Shown piece after piece: positions 52,735-61,227 of a stretch of 64,000 nt of DNA. The stretch is taken from IMG/VR virus record IMGVR_UViG_3300046660_000219, positions 141,909 to 205,908 of that record; one strand, given 5' to 3'. The DNA is from a virus. Under the pieces are notes generated by a model that saw only the letters and a list, made by a program, of their open reading frames with translations, made no database searches and was not told the DNA's origin. Position 1 is the first letter of the stretch. Every line of letters starts with the position of its first letter. The position numbers and the translations under genes are program-made.

Positions 52735-52770
52735 CGAAAGGGCGTAGAGCCTAAGCCCTACGCCCTTTCG
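52735..52770 (-). terminator. Strong hairpin terminator
   Basis: CGAAAGGGCGTAG (52735-52747) and CTACGCCCTTTCG (52758-52770): perfect 13 bp stem, loop of 10. Ends the gene at 52775. Confidence 0.85.
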
Positions 52771-52774
52771 ATTC

Positions 52775-53245
52775 CTAGGAAGTCGCCAACCGTTCCTTAC
52801 GCATATCTGGTAGGGAACGCATAACTTCGCGCACCTCATGTTCCCGGAAGGAATCCGTGAAACCGTCACTACCATTTAACGTGATGATACGATGACTGAC
52901 GGGTGGGAGTCGACGCGGCGACGATGCGTCAACCACCCAGAACACACGCCGTACACCAGCTTGATACAGCCGGGTAAACAATCCAGCTTCTTCGTTGGCT
53001 AACTCAGCAGCCCGCGTAAAACGGTATGCAATGTCTAGCGGAAGTTCTGTTCCGCGTAAGATATTGTGTGCTTGGTTGCTACACCAAACATCCGGCTCTG
53101 TCAGAGCATTGTCTTGCGGTTCAAAAACGGCGACGCTGTCCAACTCCGAGCCAGGAACTTGCGCCAGCATTGCTATCAAGAGAGCGTGCCGTCCGCTACC
53201 CTGCGGTCCTTGGATTACAGTAATATGTGGAGTATCCGTGCTCAT
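52775..53245 (-). CDS. P-loop-like NTPase, degenerate Walker A
   Basis: 156 aa from ATG 53245 (AAAGGTAGTGCAT upstream). VIQGPQGSGRHALL (10-23) is a P-loop with Arg/His in place of Lys-Ser/Thr; VFWVVDASSP (100-109) is a Walker-B-like strand. It may bind but not hydrolyse nucleotide. Family not certain. Confidence 0.55.
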   Translation of the reverse strand: MSTDTPHITVIQGPQGSGRHALLIAMLAQVPGSELDSVAVFEPQDNALTEPDVWCSNQAHNILRGTELPLDIAYRFTRAAELANEEAGLFTRLYQAGVRRVFWVVDASSPRRLPPVSHRIITLNGSDGFTDSFREHEVREVMRSLPDMRKERLATS

Positions 53246-53256
53246 ATGCACTACCT

Positions 53257-53406
53257 TTATGGACGAGCGCCAAACCAGTAACAGATCGTTTCCCATAGCG
53301 ACAGAAAACGTCCTTGGCCGTCAGGCTCGATGCGCAGTACGACATCGCATTTGCGATGATAGCGAATTTCATTACCTACGTAATCGCTCGCGTGCTGGTC
53401 GCTCAA
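53257..53406 (-). CDS. Small protein, 49 aa (TTG start)
   Basis: TTG at 53404-53406 with an excellent GGAGG 7 nt upstream, overlapping the ThyX stop (TTGA). Begins (M)SDQHASDYVGNEIRYHRKC; ends TICYWFGARP. Not recognised. Confidence 0.55.
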   Translation of the reverse strand: MSDQHASDYVGNEIRYHRKCDVVLRIEPDGQGRFLSLWETICYWFGARP

Positions 53407-54686
53407 GTAATGGCCTCCCCGTTCTTGGTGATGGTTTGTGTGGCGCGCTTGGCGTAATTGTTTGGCTCGATGCGTACGGTAATGTAGTCCTTCAATTTAC
53501 CTTTTGTCACAGCAACCACATGGTCATGCATTGCCCAGGCACAACGACGCGCGGTCGGATGTACATCAGGCGCAGAACGGCGACTGATCACATACTGTGT
53601 TTGCTCTAGATGCGCCTCGTGATACCCCCACACTAGTGTGGCTAATGGTAGAGATAGTAACGCAACATGGCGATCTAACGTACCAGCATTTACGGCTTGA
53701 TACATCTCCGACCATAGCGCCAGAGCCGCCTGCATAACATCTTGTGACACTTCACCTAAGCGCTGAATGTACCACGAGTGCATACCACCGAAGTTACCAC
53801 TTGCCGGGATCACCGATGCAATCTTGATGTACGAGCCACGATGGCGTTGCAGATCACGATAGCTACCGTAATCGATCTTAAACGGGATCGGCATGGTACC
53901 GAACGCACGCGGGTTCACAGGTTGCTGCGAATCAAACATCTCCCAATCGTGGAAGACTTTTGCCTGTTCTACTCTTTGTGTGAAACGGTGGATATCGTGT
54001 TGCGTCAACGTCCAGTCAAACGCATGTGGCAAACCAAAGTGTTCGTCTGTGCCGAATAGATCTGGAAACACCTCAGCTAGAGCTAGAATAATTTCACGGG
54101 CATCGGCACGAACTTGCGGCTCAGGATGGCCCAACATACAAATGGTATGCTCACGCAGTGTCCGTATAGAGCCAGTCCACGACAACTGTGTCTGCACGCC
54201 GATAGGTAACAAACCGCGCACTACGTCGAAGGTCATAGCCTTCACACCGGCCGCCGAAAGCTCCGGATACTGTTGCGTGTAATGCTCCAGAACCAACGGC
54301 GTTGCTTGCGCGTACAGTCCCATCCAACGCTGATAGTATTCACCGGCGTAAGAAGGAAATGGCTGGTTGGCAAAATCGATGAAACGCGTCGATGTCTCTT
54401 GCCCGTTGTACAGACCGTTCTTAGCTTCTTGAATGGCCTTGGCGGTGAACAGTGAAACGCCTTCTATGAAAACGGTAATTTCGCCGCAATCACCGATACT
54501 CGCGTGGGAGTAACCGACGTAATACTGTTTTAGCGATTGTTTGATTTTGCTGACGTCGAAACCACTGTCTGACAAATCCTTCAGACGAGTCTCGATGCTC
54601 ATGTGCGAGCGAGAGTAGAATGCCGCCAGCATAGCGGCGACATCCGGATGGCCCTGCAATTCAGCAGGAGCTACGAAAACCTTCAT
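53403..54686 (-). CDS. thyX: Flavin-dependent thymidylate synthase, two-domain ThyX
   Basis: 427 aa, longer than the usual 220-250 aa. RHRGSYIKIAS (281-291) is the ThyX signature RHR-x7-S, at the second-domain position. In the first half QETSTRFIDF (96-105) resembles the first ThyX-like half without an RHR motif, so the protein is a fused pair, as in some giant phages. C-terminal HLEQTQYVISRRSAPDVHPTARR fits the substrate-binding helix. Makes dTMP from dUMP with FAD and methylene-tetrahydrofolate. The start overlaps the neighbouring stop. Confidence 0.85.
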   Translation of the reverse strand: MKVFVAPAELQGHPDVAAMLAAFYSRSHMSIETRLKDLSDSGFDVSKIKQSLKQYYVGYSHASIGDCGEITVFIEGVSLFTAKAIQEAKNGLYNGQETSTRFIDFANQPFPSYAGEYYQRWMGLYAQATPLVLEHYTQQYPELSAAGVKAMTFDVVRGLLPIGVQTQLSWTGSIRTLREHTICMLGHPEPQVRADAREIILALAEVFPDLFGTDEHFGLPHAFDWTLTQHDIHRFTQRVEQAKVFHDWEMFDSQQPVNPRAFGTMPIPFKIDYGSYRDLQRHRGSYIKIASVIPASGNFGGMHSWYIQRLGEVSQDVMQAALALWSEMYQAVNAGTLDRHVALLSLPLATLVWGYHEAHLEQTQYVISRRSAPDVHPTARRCAWAMHDHVVAVTKGKLKDYITVRIEPNNYAKRATQTITKNGEAIT

Positions 54687-54970
54687 CGGCGTTGTTTCCT
54701 TTCACGGGCGGGCATTGGTGGGCGGCGGCGAATGGTATCATCACCAACACTGTCAGGTGGCGAGTCTTTCGGGCGCTTACCCTTCTTAGTGGGCGGCGGA
54801 CCTAGCACTACAAGTTTGATGCTGTGGCCAGCTAATAGTACCTCGTCCACGTCGTCGAGCTTCTCGAACATGCCATCGTTCTGCGCGATAATAGTAGACT
54901 TGCCCGTGCTAGAAGGTTCTCATGTGCCTAGCGGGACGCGAATGATCAGCGTACCGTTACGCACCCACAT
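54683..54970 (-). pseudogene. Short conserved phage protein split by an in-frame TGA
   Basis: ATG at 54968-54970, MWVRNGTLIIRVPLGT, then TGA (54920-54922), then in frame EPSSTGKSTIIAQNDG and 62 aa of the readable MFEKLDDVDEVLL...PARERKQRR part to the stop at 54683. The phrase LIIRVPL-x-x-x-PS-x-x-GKS-x-I-I-A is the conserved start of a short phage/bacterial family, so both sides belong to one gene. Either a nonsense mutation, a sequencing error, or stop-codon readthrough. The ATG at 54871 may restart the C-terminal part. 12 nt after the DUF3310 gene stop. Confidence 0.55.
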
Positions 54971-54981
54971 TGTGGCGTTCT

Positions 54982-55623
54982 TCACGTCGGCGTCCCCGTG
55001 ACCAAAGTGTTGCCAGAGAAAAGATAATCAAACAAAGCAGACGGCACTTTCTGCCCACGCGTTCCCAGGTACAACGCAGGCAATGGTTTTAGCTTGTCGC
55101 TCTTGTCGTGCTGACTCTGGTAGATCAACGTAATAAGGGTAGCCAATCGCTGTAGAGCCACTTCACGCACTGCACGGTAAAAGGCGCGGTTAGTGACGTT
55201 GAGCATACTACTCGCATAAAAAGCTAGCAGCGCTTCAGCTTCGGCTAAAGCCATACGCGAATACGTGTGGCTCCCGTAAACGACTTGCGCACGTTCTAGC
55301 TTTTCCTTGAACGAGAAGAAGCCTTGCGGCACGAAGCTGCGCCATGACGCCCCGTTGTGCAACACACCGTCAAACAAGAAGTCCTCTTCACCATCCGTAA
55401 GCTCAAGAAAAAGCGTAGCGGCGATGTCGCACGCGTACCAAGCCGCCTTGGAGACATCCTGAATGGCAGTACCTTTATGATCAGCACGCGCCATGTACTT
55501 GTAGGTGTTGCCTACATTAAACGGTACGCTACGGATCACGTCGATCGGTTCCGGTAGCGACAGGTCTTGGTTGTAGTGCGGAGTGGCCGACACGATGTCG
55601 CCGCTAGTGAGGTCACGCGCCAT
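54982..55623 (-). CDS. DUF3310 family phage protein
   Basis: 213 aa. ATPHYNQDLSLPEPIDVI (13-30), FNVGNTYKYMARADHKGTAI (35-54) and DVSKAAWYACDI (56-67) are the DUF3310 core (Y-x-x-x-IxPIDxI...FxxGNxxKYxxRxxxK...DLxKAxWY), typical of phage replication-region proteins. The C-terminal 130 residues are a helical extension not seen in the short family members. Confidence 0.75.
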   Translation of the reverse strand: MARDLTSGDIVSATPHYNQDLSLPEPIDVIRSVPFNVGNTYKYMARADHKGTAIQDVSKAAWYACDIAATLFLELTDGEEDFLFDGVLHNGASWRSFVPQGFFSFKEKLERAQVVYGSHTYSRMALAEAEALLAFYASSMLNVTNRAFYRAVREVALQRLATLITLIYQSQHDKSDKLKPLPALYLGTRGQKVPSALFDYLFSGNTLVTGTPT

Positions 55624-55635
55624 ACTACTATTTCC

Positions 55636-55785
55636 TTAATGAGAGAAAACGGCGATACCACCAACGATGATAGCGATCCAGACAATCATCAGTACCGCGC
55701 ATACACGGTCGCCAACGACGTGGTTACGACTACGTACCTCTTCGTCGCGTTTAATGCGCTCTTCGCGCGCTGCAACAGTGTCCAC
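55636..55785 (-). CDS. Small membrane protein, 49 aa (GTG start)
   Basis: GTG with AAGGGG 7 nt upstream. (M)DTVAAREERIKRDEEVRS then AVLMIVWIAIIVGGIAVF: charged helix and one membrane helix. Confidence 0.6.
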   Translation of the reverse strand: MDTVAAREERIKRDEEVRSRNHVVGDRVCAVLMIVWIAIIVGGIAVFSH

Positions 55786-55812
55786 TGTTGATCCCCTTTA
55801 TGATACAGGCGT

Positions 55813-55850
55813 AGAAAAGGCGGGCTACCGTTAAGCAACCCGCCTTAAAA
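55813..55850 (-). terminator. Intrinsic terminator
   Basis: AAGGCGGG / CCCGCCTT stem, TTTTC on the minus strand and a T-rich run on the plus side, so bidirectional. A second hairpin, ACGAGGT/ACCTCGT, follows at about 55863-55885. The 55786-55947 gap holds only these. Confidence 0.8.
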
Positions 55851-55947
55851 ATGTTTTGTGCCTACGAGGTTACGGCTACCTCGTTTAAGCGTGGCATACA
55901 CTAACCAGCACTCGTTTTAAGAGCCCGCGCTGGATTGCAGGTACCGT

Positions 55948-56316
55948 TTAGCCAAAAGTGGCTGAAGACCGTTTGCTGTCGCCGTCGTAGTAGGTGCGCA
56001 CGTACTTGTTGCCGAACACGACGCTAGGCCAAAACAGCAGGTAGATGAACAAGAAGATGTTCACGATTGGGACGAAGCCCAGTAAAGCCCACCAACCACT
56101 GTGGTTGCGATCGTGCAGGCGGCGCACCGACGCCGCGACGGACAGCCACAACGACAGGATTAGAAAGGTAACCCCACACAATAGCGCCATCACTGTAACA
56201 TCGGATGCCGGGTGCTGGGTTAGTAAAGATCCGAAATAGTACAACATACCGGTGACGATCGTGATCATAATATAGATCAGGCGCGAAGACACACCGCGAA
56301 ATGAGAACACATCCAT
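55948..56316 (-). CDS. DUF805 family membrane protein
   Basis: 122 aa. Four hydrophobic segments and RRLHDRNHSGWWALLGFVPIVN (65-86), the DUF805 signature (RRLHDxxxSGWWxLLxxxP). Start at 56316 after GGGAG. Integral inner-membrane protein of unknown job. Confidence 0.8.
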   Translation of the reverse strand: MDVFSFRGVSSRLIYIMITIVTGMLYYFGSLLTQHPASDVTVMALLCGVTFLILSLWLSVAASVRRLHDRNHSGWWALLGFVPIVNIFLFIYLLFWPSVVFGNKYVRTYYDGDSKRSSATFG

Positions 56317-56333
56317 GTAGATCACTCCCTTTG

Positions 56334-56975
56334 TCAGCGCCCGCGTTGGGTTCCACCTTTGGACGGGCGCGTGTCCAAGATAGATGTGTAGATCGGGCAT
56401 TTGGGATCACGCTTCAATCGTAGCGTAAACAGTCGTTTACCTTTATTCCGATCAAACCAGTGAATCGTAAGGTGGTGCTTGTATAGCGAGCTGATCACTA
56501 TAACTGACGAAACAGATTGCGGGGCCGGTATGCTCACCGGATGCACAGCACCTACTAATTGCAGGCGACGCGTGGCGGGCGTATCTAGTTGTGGCGTAAA
56601 TCCAGACACAGCCAAAAGGGTACGTCCAACGACAGTGGAGACAGCCAGGGTCTCAAACAAGCCGTCGCGGATTTGACCGACTAGGGCGCGGTCATCGCCA
56701 GGGCCGAAGATTGCCGGTAGGCGTCTGCCTACGTTAGCCATAGCCGTAGAACGCTCTGAGAGGCCCGTAGGAGCCAAAAGGCGGGTAATGCGGCGCAGCA
56801 TACCACCCCGGTAGATAGCGACCGCTGGTGAGCCGCCTAGCTGACACGTCTGTGTCTGCCAGCGACCGGGAATACGCATGGTGTGCTTGGCGACGTTCGT
56901 TGTAGCGCTAGGACGTGACGCCGGGCGCTTTGGCTTGCTCGGTTTTATCGGCGGCTTACCTTTAACGTGGCGCAC
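56334..56975 (-). CDS. Hypothetical protein with K/P-rich N-terminus, 213 aa
   Basis: GTG start (GAGGTTGTTACGCA upstream). KGKPPIKPSKPKRPASRPS (5-23) is a basic Pro tract like the tails at 31735 and 61228. Rest beta-rich (TLLAVSGFTPQLDT; SVSSVIVISSLYKHHLTIHW). Not recognised. Confidence 0.65.
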   Translation of the reverse strand: MRHVKGKPPIKPSKPKRPASRPSATTNVAKHTMRIPGRWQTQTCQLGGSPAVAIYRGGMLRRITRLLAPTGLSERSTAMANVGRRLPAIFGPGDDRALVGQIRDGLFETLAVSTVVGRTLLAVSGFTPQLDTPATRRLQLVGAVHPVSIPAPQSVSSVIVISSLYKHHLTIHWFDRNKGKRLFTLRLKRDPKCPIYTSILDTRPSKGGTQRGR

Positions 56976-57001
56976 TGCGTAACAACCTCATAGATGGAAA
57001 A

Positions 57002-57029
57002 GACGGGAGGCGTGGCCACGCCTCCCGTC
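57002..57029 (-). terminator. Perfect 28-nt palindromic terminator
   Basis: GACGGGAGGCGTGG (57002-57015) pairs with CCACGCCTCCCGTC, TTTTCC on the minus strand. Confidence 0.9.
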
Positions 57030-57088
57030 CCACTCAGGTCTGTACGTGGGTAAGTCGCGAGAATACTAGCCCACGCTACTTACCGTTG

Positions 57089-57847
57089 TTAGGCGATCCA
57101 ACCACGCTTCTGCGCGTAGGCAAAGAGCGTGGTGGCCTTAGCCCGGCCACCGACGCCTTCCAGCGCCTTGTCGATCGCGGCGGCACGCTTCGGTTGACCT
57201 TCCAGCAAGAAGGCGCGCATGTCGGCCGTATTCATGGCCTGAACCTTTTGCGCTTGCTTGCTGAGTTTAGGCGATGCAGCCGATGCAGCCGGTACCTTAC
57301 TGTTTTTCACCGGAGCGGCTGGCTTGGCAGCAGGCTTGGCGGGTTTAGCGACGGGCTTTGCCGCACCACGAGCCGGGCGGCGCGGAGCGGGCTCTTCTTC
57401 CTCGTCTTCTTCATCGTCGCCGTCCGCGAAGTCATCGTCATCGCCGTCTTCGCCGTCATCAGCGAAATCGTCGTCATCTTCGTCGTCAGCGAATTCCGAG
57501 TCGGCGTCGTCATCCTCGTCTTCGTCGTCGTTCTCGCTGTCCTCGTCGTCGGCGAATTCTTCGTCCGTGTCGTCACCGTCTTCGCCGTCTTCATCGTCGA
57601 AATCGGTATCGTCAGCGTCGTCTTCAGCGGAGTCTTCAGCCTCGTAGCCGCCTTCGGTTTGAGCGGAAACGGTATTGATGATTGCTTCGATAGCGTCGAG
57701 CGCGCCGCCGATACCCGGCTCGATTAGAGCCATGATCAGAGCTTGCGCTTCGGCGTCAGTACCCGCGATGTCGAGTTCCTTCAGCGCAGCCGCTTGCTTT
57801 TCAAAGCGGCGGCCGAGATCGCGGATCGTACGTTGAACGGAGGCCAT
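57089..57847 (-). CDS. Acidic/Ala-Lys protein A, 252 aa
   Basis: Start MASVQRTIRDLGRRFEK at 57847 (AATAGTATGG context). A short helical head, then an Asp/Glu tract (about 68-150), an Ala/Pro/Lys linker (PARGAAKPVAKPAKP) and a C-terminal 60-residue domain (AQKVQAMNTADMRAFLLEGQP...GWIA). Same plan as proteins at 58796 and 59653. Own promoter and terminator, so probably well expressed; function unknown (virion or nucleoid component?). Confidence 0.7.
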   Translation of the reverse strand: MASVQRTIRDLGRRFEKQAAALKELDIAGTDAEAQALIMALIEPGIGGALDAIEAIINTVSAQTEGGYEAEDSAEDDADDTDFDDEDGEDGDDTDEEFADDEDSENDDEDEDDDADSEFADDEDDDDFADDGEDGDDDDFADGDDEEDEEEEPAPRRPARGAAKPVAKPAKPAAKPAAPVKNSKVPAASAASPKLSKQAQKVQAMNTADMRAFLLEGQPKRAAAIDKALEGVGGRAKATTLFAYAQKRGWIA

Positions 57848-57940
57848 ACTATTTCTTCCCTTGCAAGGGTTAGTGTGAGTTGGGAATAGCCGCAAAGAGT
57901 TGCGTCGAGTGTCGCGGCGAAACACCCAACGGAACGAACG

Positions 57941-57970
57941 AGTCTAAACGACCGTCTGACGCCTTGTCAA
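57941..57970 (-). promoter_or_regulatory. Sigma70-like promoter
   Basis: TTGACA (57965-57970), 18 nt, TAGACT (57941-57946). Drives protein A. Confidence 0.75.
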
Positions 57971-58012
57971 ATGGCCGTAAAATCGCACGTGTTTCGGTGC
58001 TAGTGGACACAG

Positions 58013-58032
58013 CGCCTATAGCGCTATAGGCG
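58013..58032 (-). terminator. 20-nt perfect palindrome
   Basis: CGCCTATAGC/GCTATAGGCG without a loop; after the gene at 58068. Could be terminator or operator. Confidence 0.5.
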
Positions 58033-58067
58033 TCCCTGGCAGCAGGATTGAATTAGGAGTCGTGGTC

Positions 58068-58700
58068 TTATTCGTCGTGGTCATAAGCCGCGTACGTGCC
58101 GCCGTCCTCTTCGTCGTCGTTCTCGCTGTCTTCGTCGTCAGCATCGCCTTCCGTGGCAGCTTTAAAGCCAGCAAAGATGGCGTCACCGTTAAATAGATCG
58201 GCATGGTTAGCCAGCGTACTATTTTCGTTGTACAGCGTATTCAGTTGCGCATAGCACTCGTTGAACGCCTGAACCGTAGCAGCGTCTTCACTTGGCGTAG
58301 TGGCGGCGAGCGCCATAGCCGGGGCTAGCATTGCTAGCATGTCCACGCCACAGCGACGCGCACTGATCAACAGGTGTGCCACGGACAACGTCAACTCAGA
58401 AAAGGTAGTCAACGCATCCGGCGGTGTATCGGTATGCGGCTCATGCTCGTCCGCGTGTTCCTGATCATCATCGTCCACCATATGGTCCGGCGCGAGCGCG
58501 CCGATACACATGTAGATAGACGCAAGAGCCGCACCGATTTGGATGTGTAGGTGTTCGTTGGTCTCTGGGTCGCGCAGGCGTTTCACAGAGGTTGGTACGC
58601 TGGCGTTTGACAGCGCGTCAGATACCCTTTCGCTCATGAGGGCGAATTCCGGCTGTAGCACTTGCGCAAGTGCCTGCGTGCGCTGATCGGTGAAAGGCAT
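58068..58700 (-). CDS. Hypothetical protein with acidic insert and tail, 210 aa
   Basis: Helical (VLQPEFALMSERVSDALSN; LSVAHLLISARRCG), with an Asp/His run DDDDQEHADEHEPHTD around 76-91 and acidic C-terminus ending GGTYAAYDHDE. Not recognised. Confidence 0.65.
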   Translation of the reverse strand: MPFTDQRTQALAQVLQPEFALMSERVSDALSNASVPTSVKRLRDPETNEHLHIQIGAALASIYMCIGALAPDHMVDDDDQEHADEHEPHTDTPPDALTTFSELTLSVAHLLISARRCGVDMLAMLAPAMALAATTPSEDAATVQAFNECYAQLNTLYNENSTLANHADLFNGDAIFAGFKAATEGDADDEDSENDDEEDGGTYAAYDHDE

Positions 58701-58730
58701 GTGCGCGTTACTCCATGACGCAAAAAGTAA

Positions 58731-58754
58731 GGCGCTAGGATTGCTCCTAGCGCC
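58731..58754 (-). terminator. Intrinsic terminator with GCAA loop
   Basis: GGCGCTAGGA / TCCTAGCGCC around a GNRA-type loop in the minus-strand RNA, followed by TTACTTTTTG. Confidence 0.85.
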
Positions 58755-58795
58755 CCAAAGGGTTCGAGTTGTAGAAAAAGGTAGGCGCCGAACGC

Positions 58796-59506
58796 TTAGC
58801 TAGCGTGGGCTTCTTGAGCCGCCTTCACCGCCTTCATGACGAAGTTGGTCAGGGCGCGGCCGGTCTTACCGTCCGACTTGGCCTTCTGGCCAGCCTTCAG
58901 GGCGGTGCGCATGGCGAAGGTGCGAGCACGCGAGTGCAGACCTTCGATAACGGTAGCCGGATCGACGCCCAGCTTGGTCAGGCGACCGCGCAGTTCGTCG
59001 GGCGTCAGGTCGGCGATGGTGCGACGACCGCCGCTGTTGGCCGAAGCCACGGCTTGGGCCGCCTGGGTAGCGCGACGACGGGTCGGAGCCGGCGCGGGTT
59101 CTTCGTTGGCGGCGGCGAGACGGGCACGGACCTTGGCGATCGACTGGTGCCCGGCGAAATCGTAGCCGTCCAGGTCGGTGACGTAGTTTTCGGTGGGCTT
59201 GCCGTTGGCGGCGACTTCGTAAGCGAAGCCTTCGTCATCGACGTAGATCGCCGAGGTGTCATCGCTGGTGAAATAGTAGCCAGCTTCGTAGTTGTCGCTG
59301 GTGTCGGCGTCGTCGTCATCGACCGTGGTGTCGTCCGCGTCGTCGTCATCGGCCAACAGCACGTCGGCGTCGTCGGTTTCCGGTTCGTCGATATCGATAC
59401 CGTTCTCGGCGAGAGCGGCGCGCAGGGTTTCGAGTTGCGATTCGAGTTGCTCGGTGCGCTCGACTTGCGCGTCCCAGAGCTTCTTGGTCAGAGCGAAAGC
59501 GGCCAT
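58796..59506 (-). CDS. Acidic/Ala-Lys protein B, 236 aa
   Basis: N-terminal coiled coil (QVERTEQLESQLETLRAAL), Asp-rich stretch (44-73), beta-rich piece (DTSAIYVDDEGFAYEV), then RRRATQAAQAVAS linker and a C-terminal helical domain (TPDELRGRLTKLGVDPATVIE). Shares the ATQAAQAVAS linker and domain style with protein C. Own promoter; GC-rich codons. Confidence 0.7.
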   Translation of the reverse strand: MAAFALTKKLWDAQVERTEQLESQLETLRAALAENGIDIDEPETDDADVLLADDDDADDTTVDDDDADTSDNYEAGYYFTSDDTSAIYVDDEGFAYEVAANGKPTENYVTDLDGYDFAGHQSIAKVRARLAAANEEPAPAPTRRRATQAAQAVASANSGGRRTIADLTPDELRGRLTKLGVDPATVIEGLHSRARTFAMRTALKAGQKAKSDGKTGRALTNFVMKAVKAAQEAHAS

Positions 59507-59560
59507 ATCGTTTGTCCCTTATGGCTGTGGAAATGAACTAGGTGGGTAGGTACGAGACGC

Positions 59561-59590
59561 ATAATAACCCGGCAACCGGTCTCGTGTCAA
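59561..59590 (-). promoter_or_regulatory. Sigma70-like promoter
   Basis: TTGACA (59585-59590), 18 nt, TATTAT (59561-59566). Confidence 0.8.
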
Positions 59591-59608
59591 ATCGCCAGGA
59601 TAGAAAGG

Positions 59609-59636
59609 GAGGGCTCGCCTGTTATAGCGAGCCCTC
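59609..59636 (-). terminator. Intrinsic terminator of protein C gene
   Basis: GAGGGCTCG / CGAGCCCTC with a 10 nt loop and CCTTTCT on the minus strand. Confidence 0.85.
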
Positions 59637-59652
59637 GAAGAAATGGTAGATG

Positions 59653-60420
59653 CTAGTCGGCCAGGGCGGCGTAAGCGGCTTGGCGGGCCTTCGTCGCGTT
59701 GCCGCCGTTGGTGCGAGCGGCCTTCTGGAAGGTGTAGAGCCAGAAGCGAATGACGTCGTCAAACTGGTGCTTCTTATAGCCGTTGGTGATCTTGGCGGCG
59801 TCGCCCTTGTATTCGAGGACGAGGTCGCGCATTTGCGCGCCGTCCATGTCGGCCAGCTTGACCTTCTTGGTCGAGGCGACGGCTTGCGCCGCTTGCGTGG
59901 CCTTGGCCGGAGCCTTCGGCGCGGTCGGCTTCACGGCGCGGGCCGGTTGCGAAACGGTAGCCTTCAGCTCACGAACCATCTTGGAGATGACCGGGGCCAG
60001 CCCGTTCTTAGCCTTCCATTCGAAACCGTCGAGCGAAACGTTCGCGATCGGCACACGGGTGTCACCGTCCAGGCTGAACATGGTGCCGTCCTTGGTCACC
60101 AGAACCGCGTCGCCCGTCGTCGGGTTGAAGTACAGGCCCGAAACGATCTCGTCGGTGTTGACCATGCGGCTCTCGGCGGGCTTGGTGGCCGGTTGCGCCT
60201 TGGGAGCAGCCGGAACCGAAATGGTAGCGGCCTGAGCGACGGTGTTGGCGACAGCGCCTTGAACCAGTTCCGGAAACTTCTTGGCGAAGTATTCCATTTC
60301 GGCCGAGGTCAGGCTGCGACGAACGACGATTTGCTCCAGACGGGCGATGGCCGTTTCAGCGCGAGCCAGACGCTTGGTCAGTTGCTCGTTGGTCAGGGCG
60401 GTTTGGGCTTGGGTGTTCAT
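59653..60420 (-). CDS. Ala/Lys protein C, 255 aa
   Basis: Helical head (NEQLTKRLARAETAIARLEQ), a beta-rich middle (GDAVLVTKDGTMFSLDGDTR), PTAPKAPAKATQAAQAVAS linker, then MRDLVLEYKGDAAKITNGY domain; ends YAALAD. GGAGATATC before the ATG at 60420. Belongs with proteins A and B. Confidence 0.7.
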   Translation of the reverse strand: MNTQAQTALTNEQLTKRLARAETAIARLEQIVVRRSLTSAEMEYFAKKFPELVQGAVANTVAQAATISVPAAPKAQPATKPAESRMVNTDEIVSGLYFNPTTGDAVLVTKDGTMFSLDGDTRVPIANVSLDGFEWKAKNGLAPVISKMVRELKATVSQPARAVKPTAPKAPAKATQAAQAVASTKKVKLADMDGAQMRDLVLEYKGDAAKITNGYKKHQFDDVIRFWLYTFQKAARTNGGNATKARQAAYAALAD

Positions 60421-60490
60421 AATGATATCTCCGAGAGAAGGTTGCGTTTGGTTTCTTAAGCGGTGGCGGTGTCGCCGTGTTGATGACGCT

Positions 60491-60541
60491 AAGATACGCA
60501 CCCTACAGCCGGTGTCAACGGCCTTGTCGGAAATTTTTCGC
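60491..60541 (-). promoter_or_regulatory. Sigma70-like promoter with upstream palindrome
   Basis: TTGACA (60513-60518), 16 nt, TATCTT (60491-60496); TCGGAAATTTTTCGCA (60527-60542) upstream. Confidence 0.75.
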
Positions 60542-60600
60542 AATTAGCCGCATTTTCTTTAGCCTGACGCTGCAAAAGCCTTACAGCGCTAGGTTTCAGC

Positions 60601-61206
60601 TTATTCACTTTCTTTGTTGTTACGTGTCCTAGCACCGTATTTAGCGCGTTTGGCCACGTCGCTAACAGACTGCGTACCGCTAACACGTGGCCCGCGCCAA
60701 CGTGATTTACCGCCATCGGCATACGGCAAGCTAACAGGTTTGGTGATGAATGCCGGCAGCGGTGTTGCTTGTGGTTTGATTTCGTCTAGCGCGTTAGCCG
60801 CTGCTTCGCGTGGTTGTCCAGGCCAACCGAACGATTGCGTGTGGATGATCGTGTACAGGCTTTCAGCGTTAGGGGGCCAACAGTCTACCGGATCGTCATC
60901 GCACACTAACCAAAATAGTAAACCAACCTCATGCTCAGTCATAGCACTTAGCAGCTTGGTGTAATCTCTATCCGAAAAGGTAATGTTGTAGGAGAGCCGC
61001 GTTTCCATGGCGATCAGGTTGAACAGCTTCATTGAGCGGTCGAGTGCGGCGAACCCGATGTTACCGACATTGACGATAGGTCGGGCGCGATGGCGCTTCA
61101 CCAGAGCACACGGTACACTTAACGCTTCTTGTTCCTGCACCATAGCCAACGCCACGCGCTGACACGTGGTTAGATTCGGTCCATGAATAACGATCACACC
61201 AGTCAT
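60601..61206 (-). CDS. Hypothetical protein, 201 aa
   Basis: MTGVIVIHGPNLTTCQRV: opening strand-loop-helix like a degenerate P-loop (no GK). Later GLLFWLVCDDDPVDCW and a basic C-terminus. AGGAG upstream. Could be a nucleotide-binding fold; not recognised. Confidence 0.6.
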   Translation of the reverse strand: MTGVIVIHGPNLTTCQRVALAMVQEQEALSVPCALVKRHRARPIVNVGNIGFAALDRSMKLFNLIAMETRLSYNITFSDRDYTKLLSAMTEHEVGLLFWLVCDDDPVDCWPPNAESLYTIIHTQSFGWPGQPREAAANALDEIKPQATPLPAFITKPVSLPYADGGKSRWRGPRVSGTQSVSDVAKRAKYGARTRNNKESE

Positions 61207-61227
61207 GCGGCTCTCCTACTATTTATA

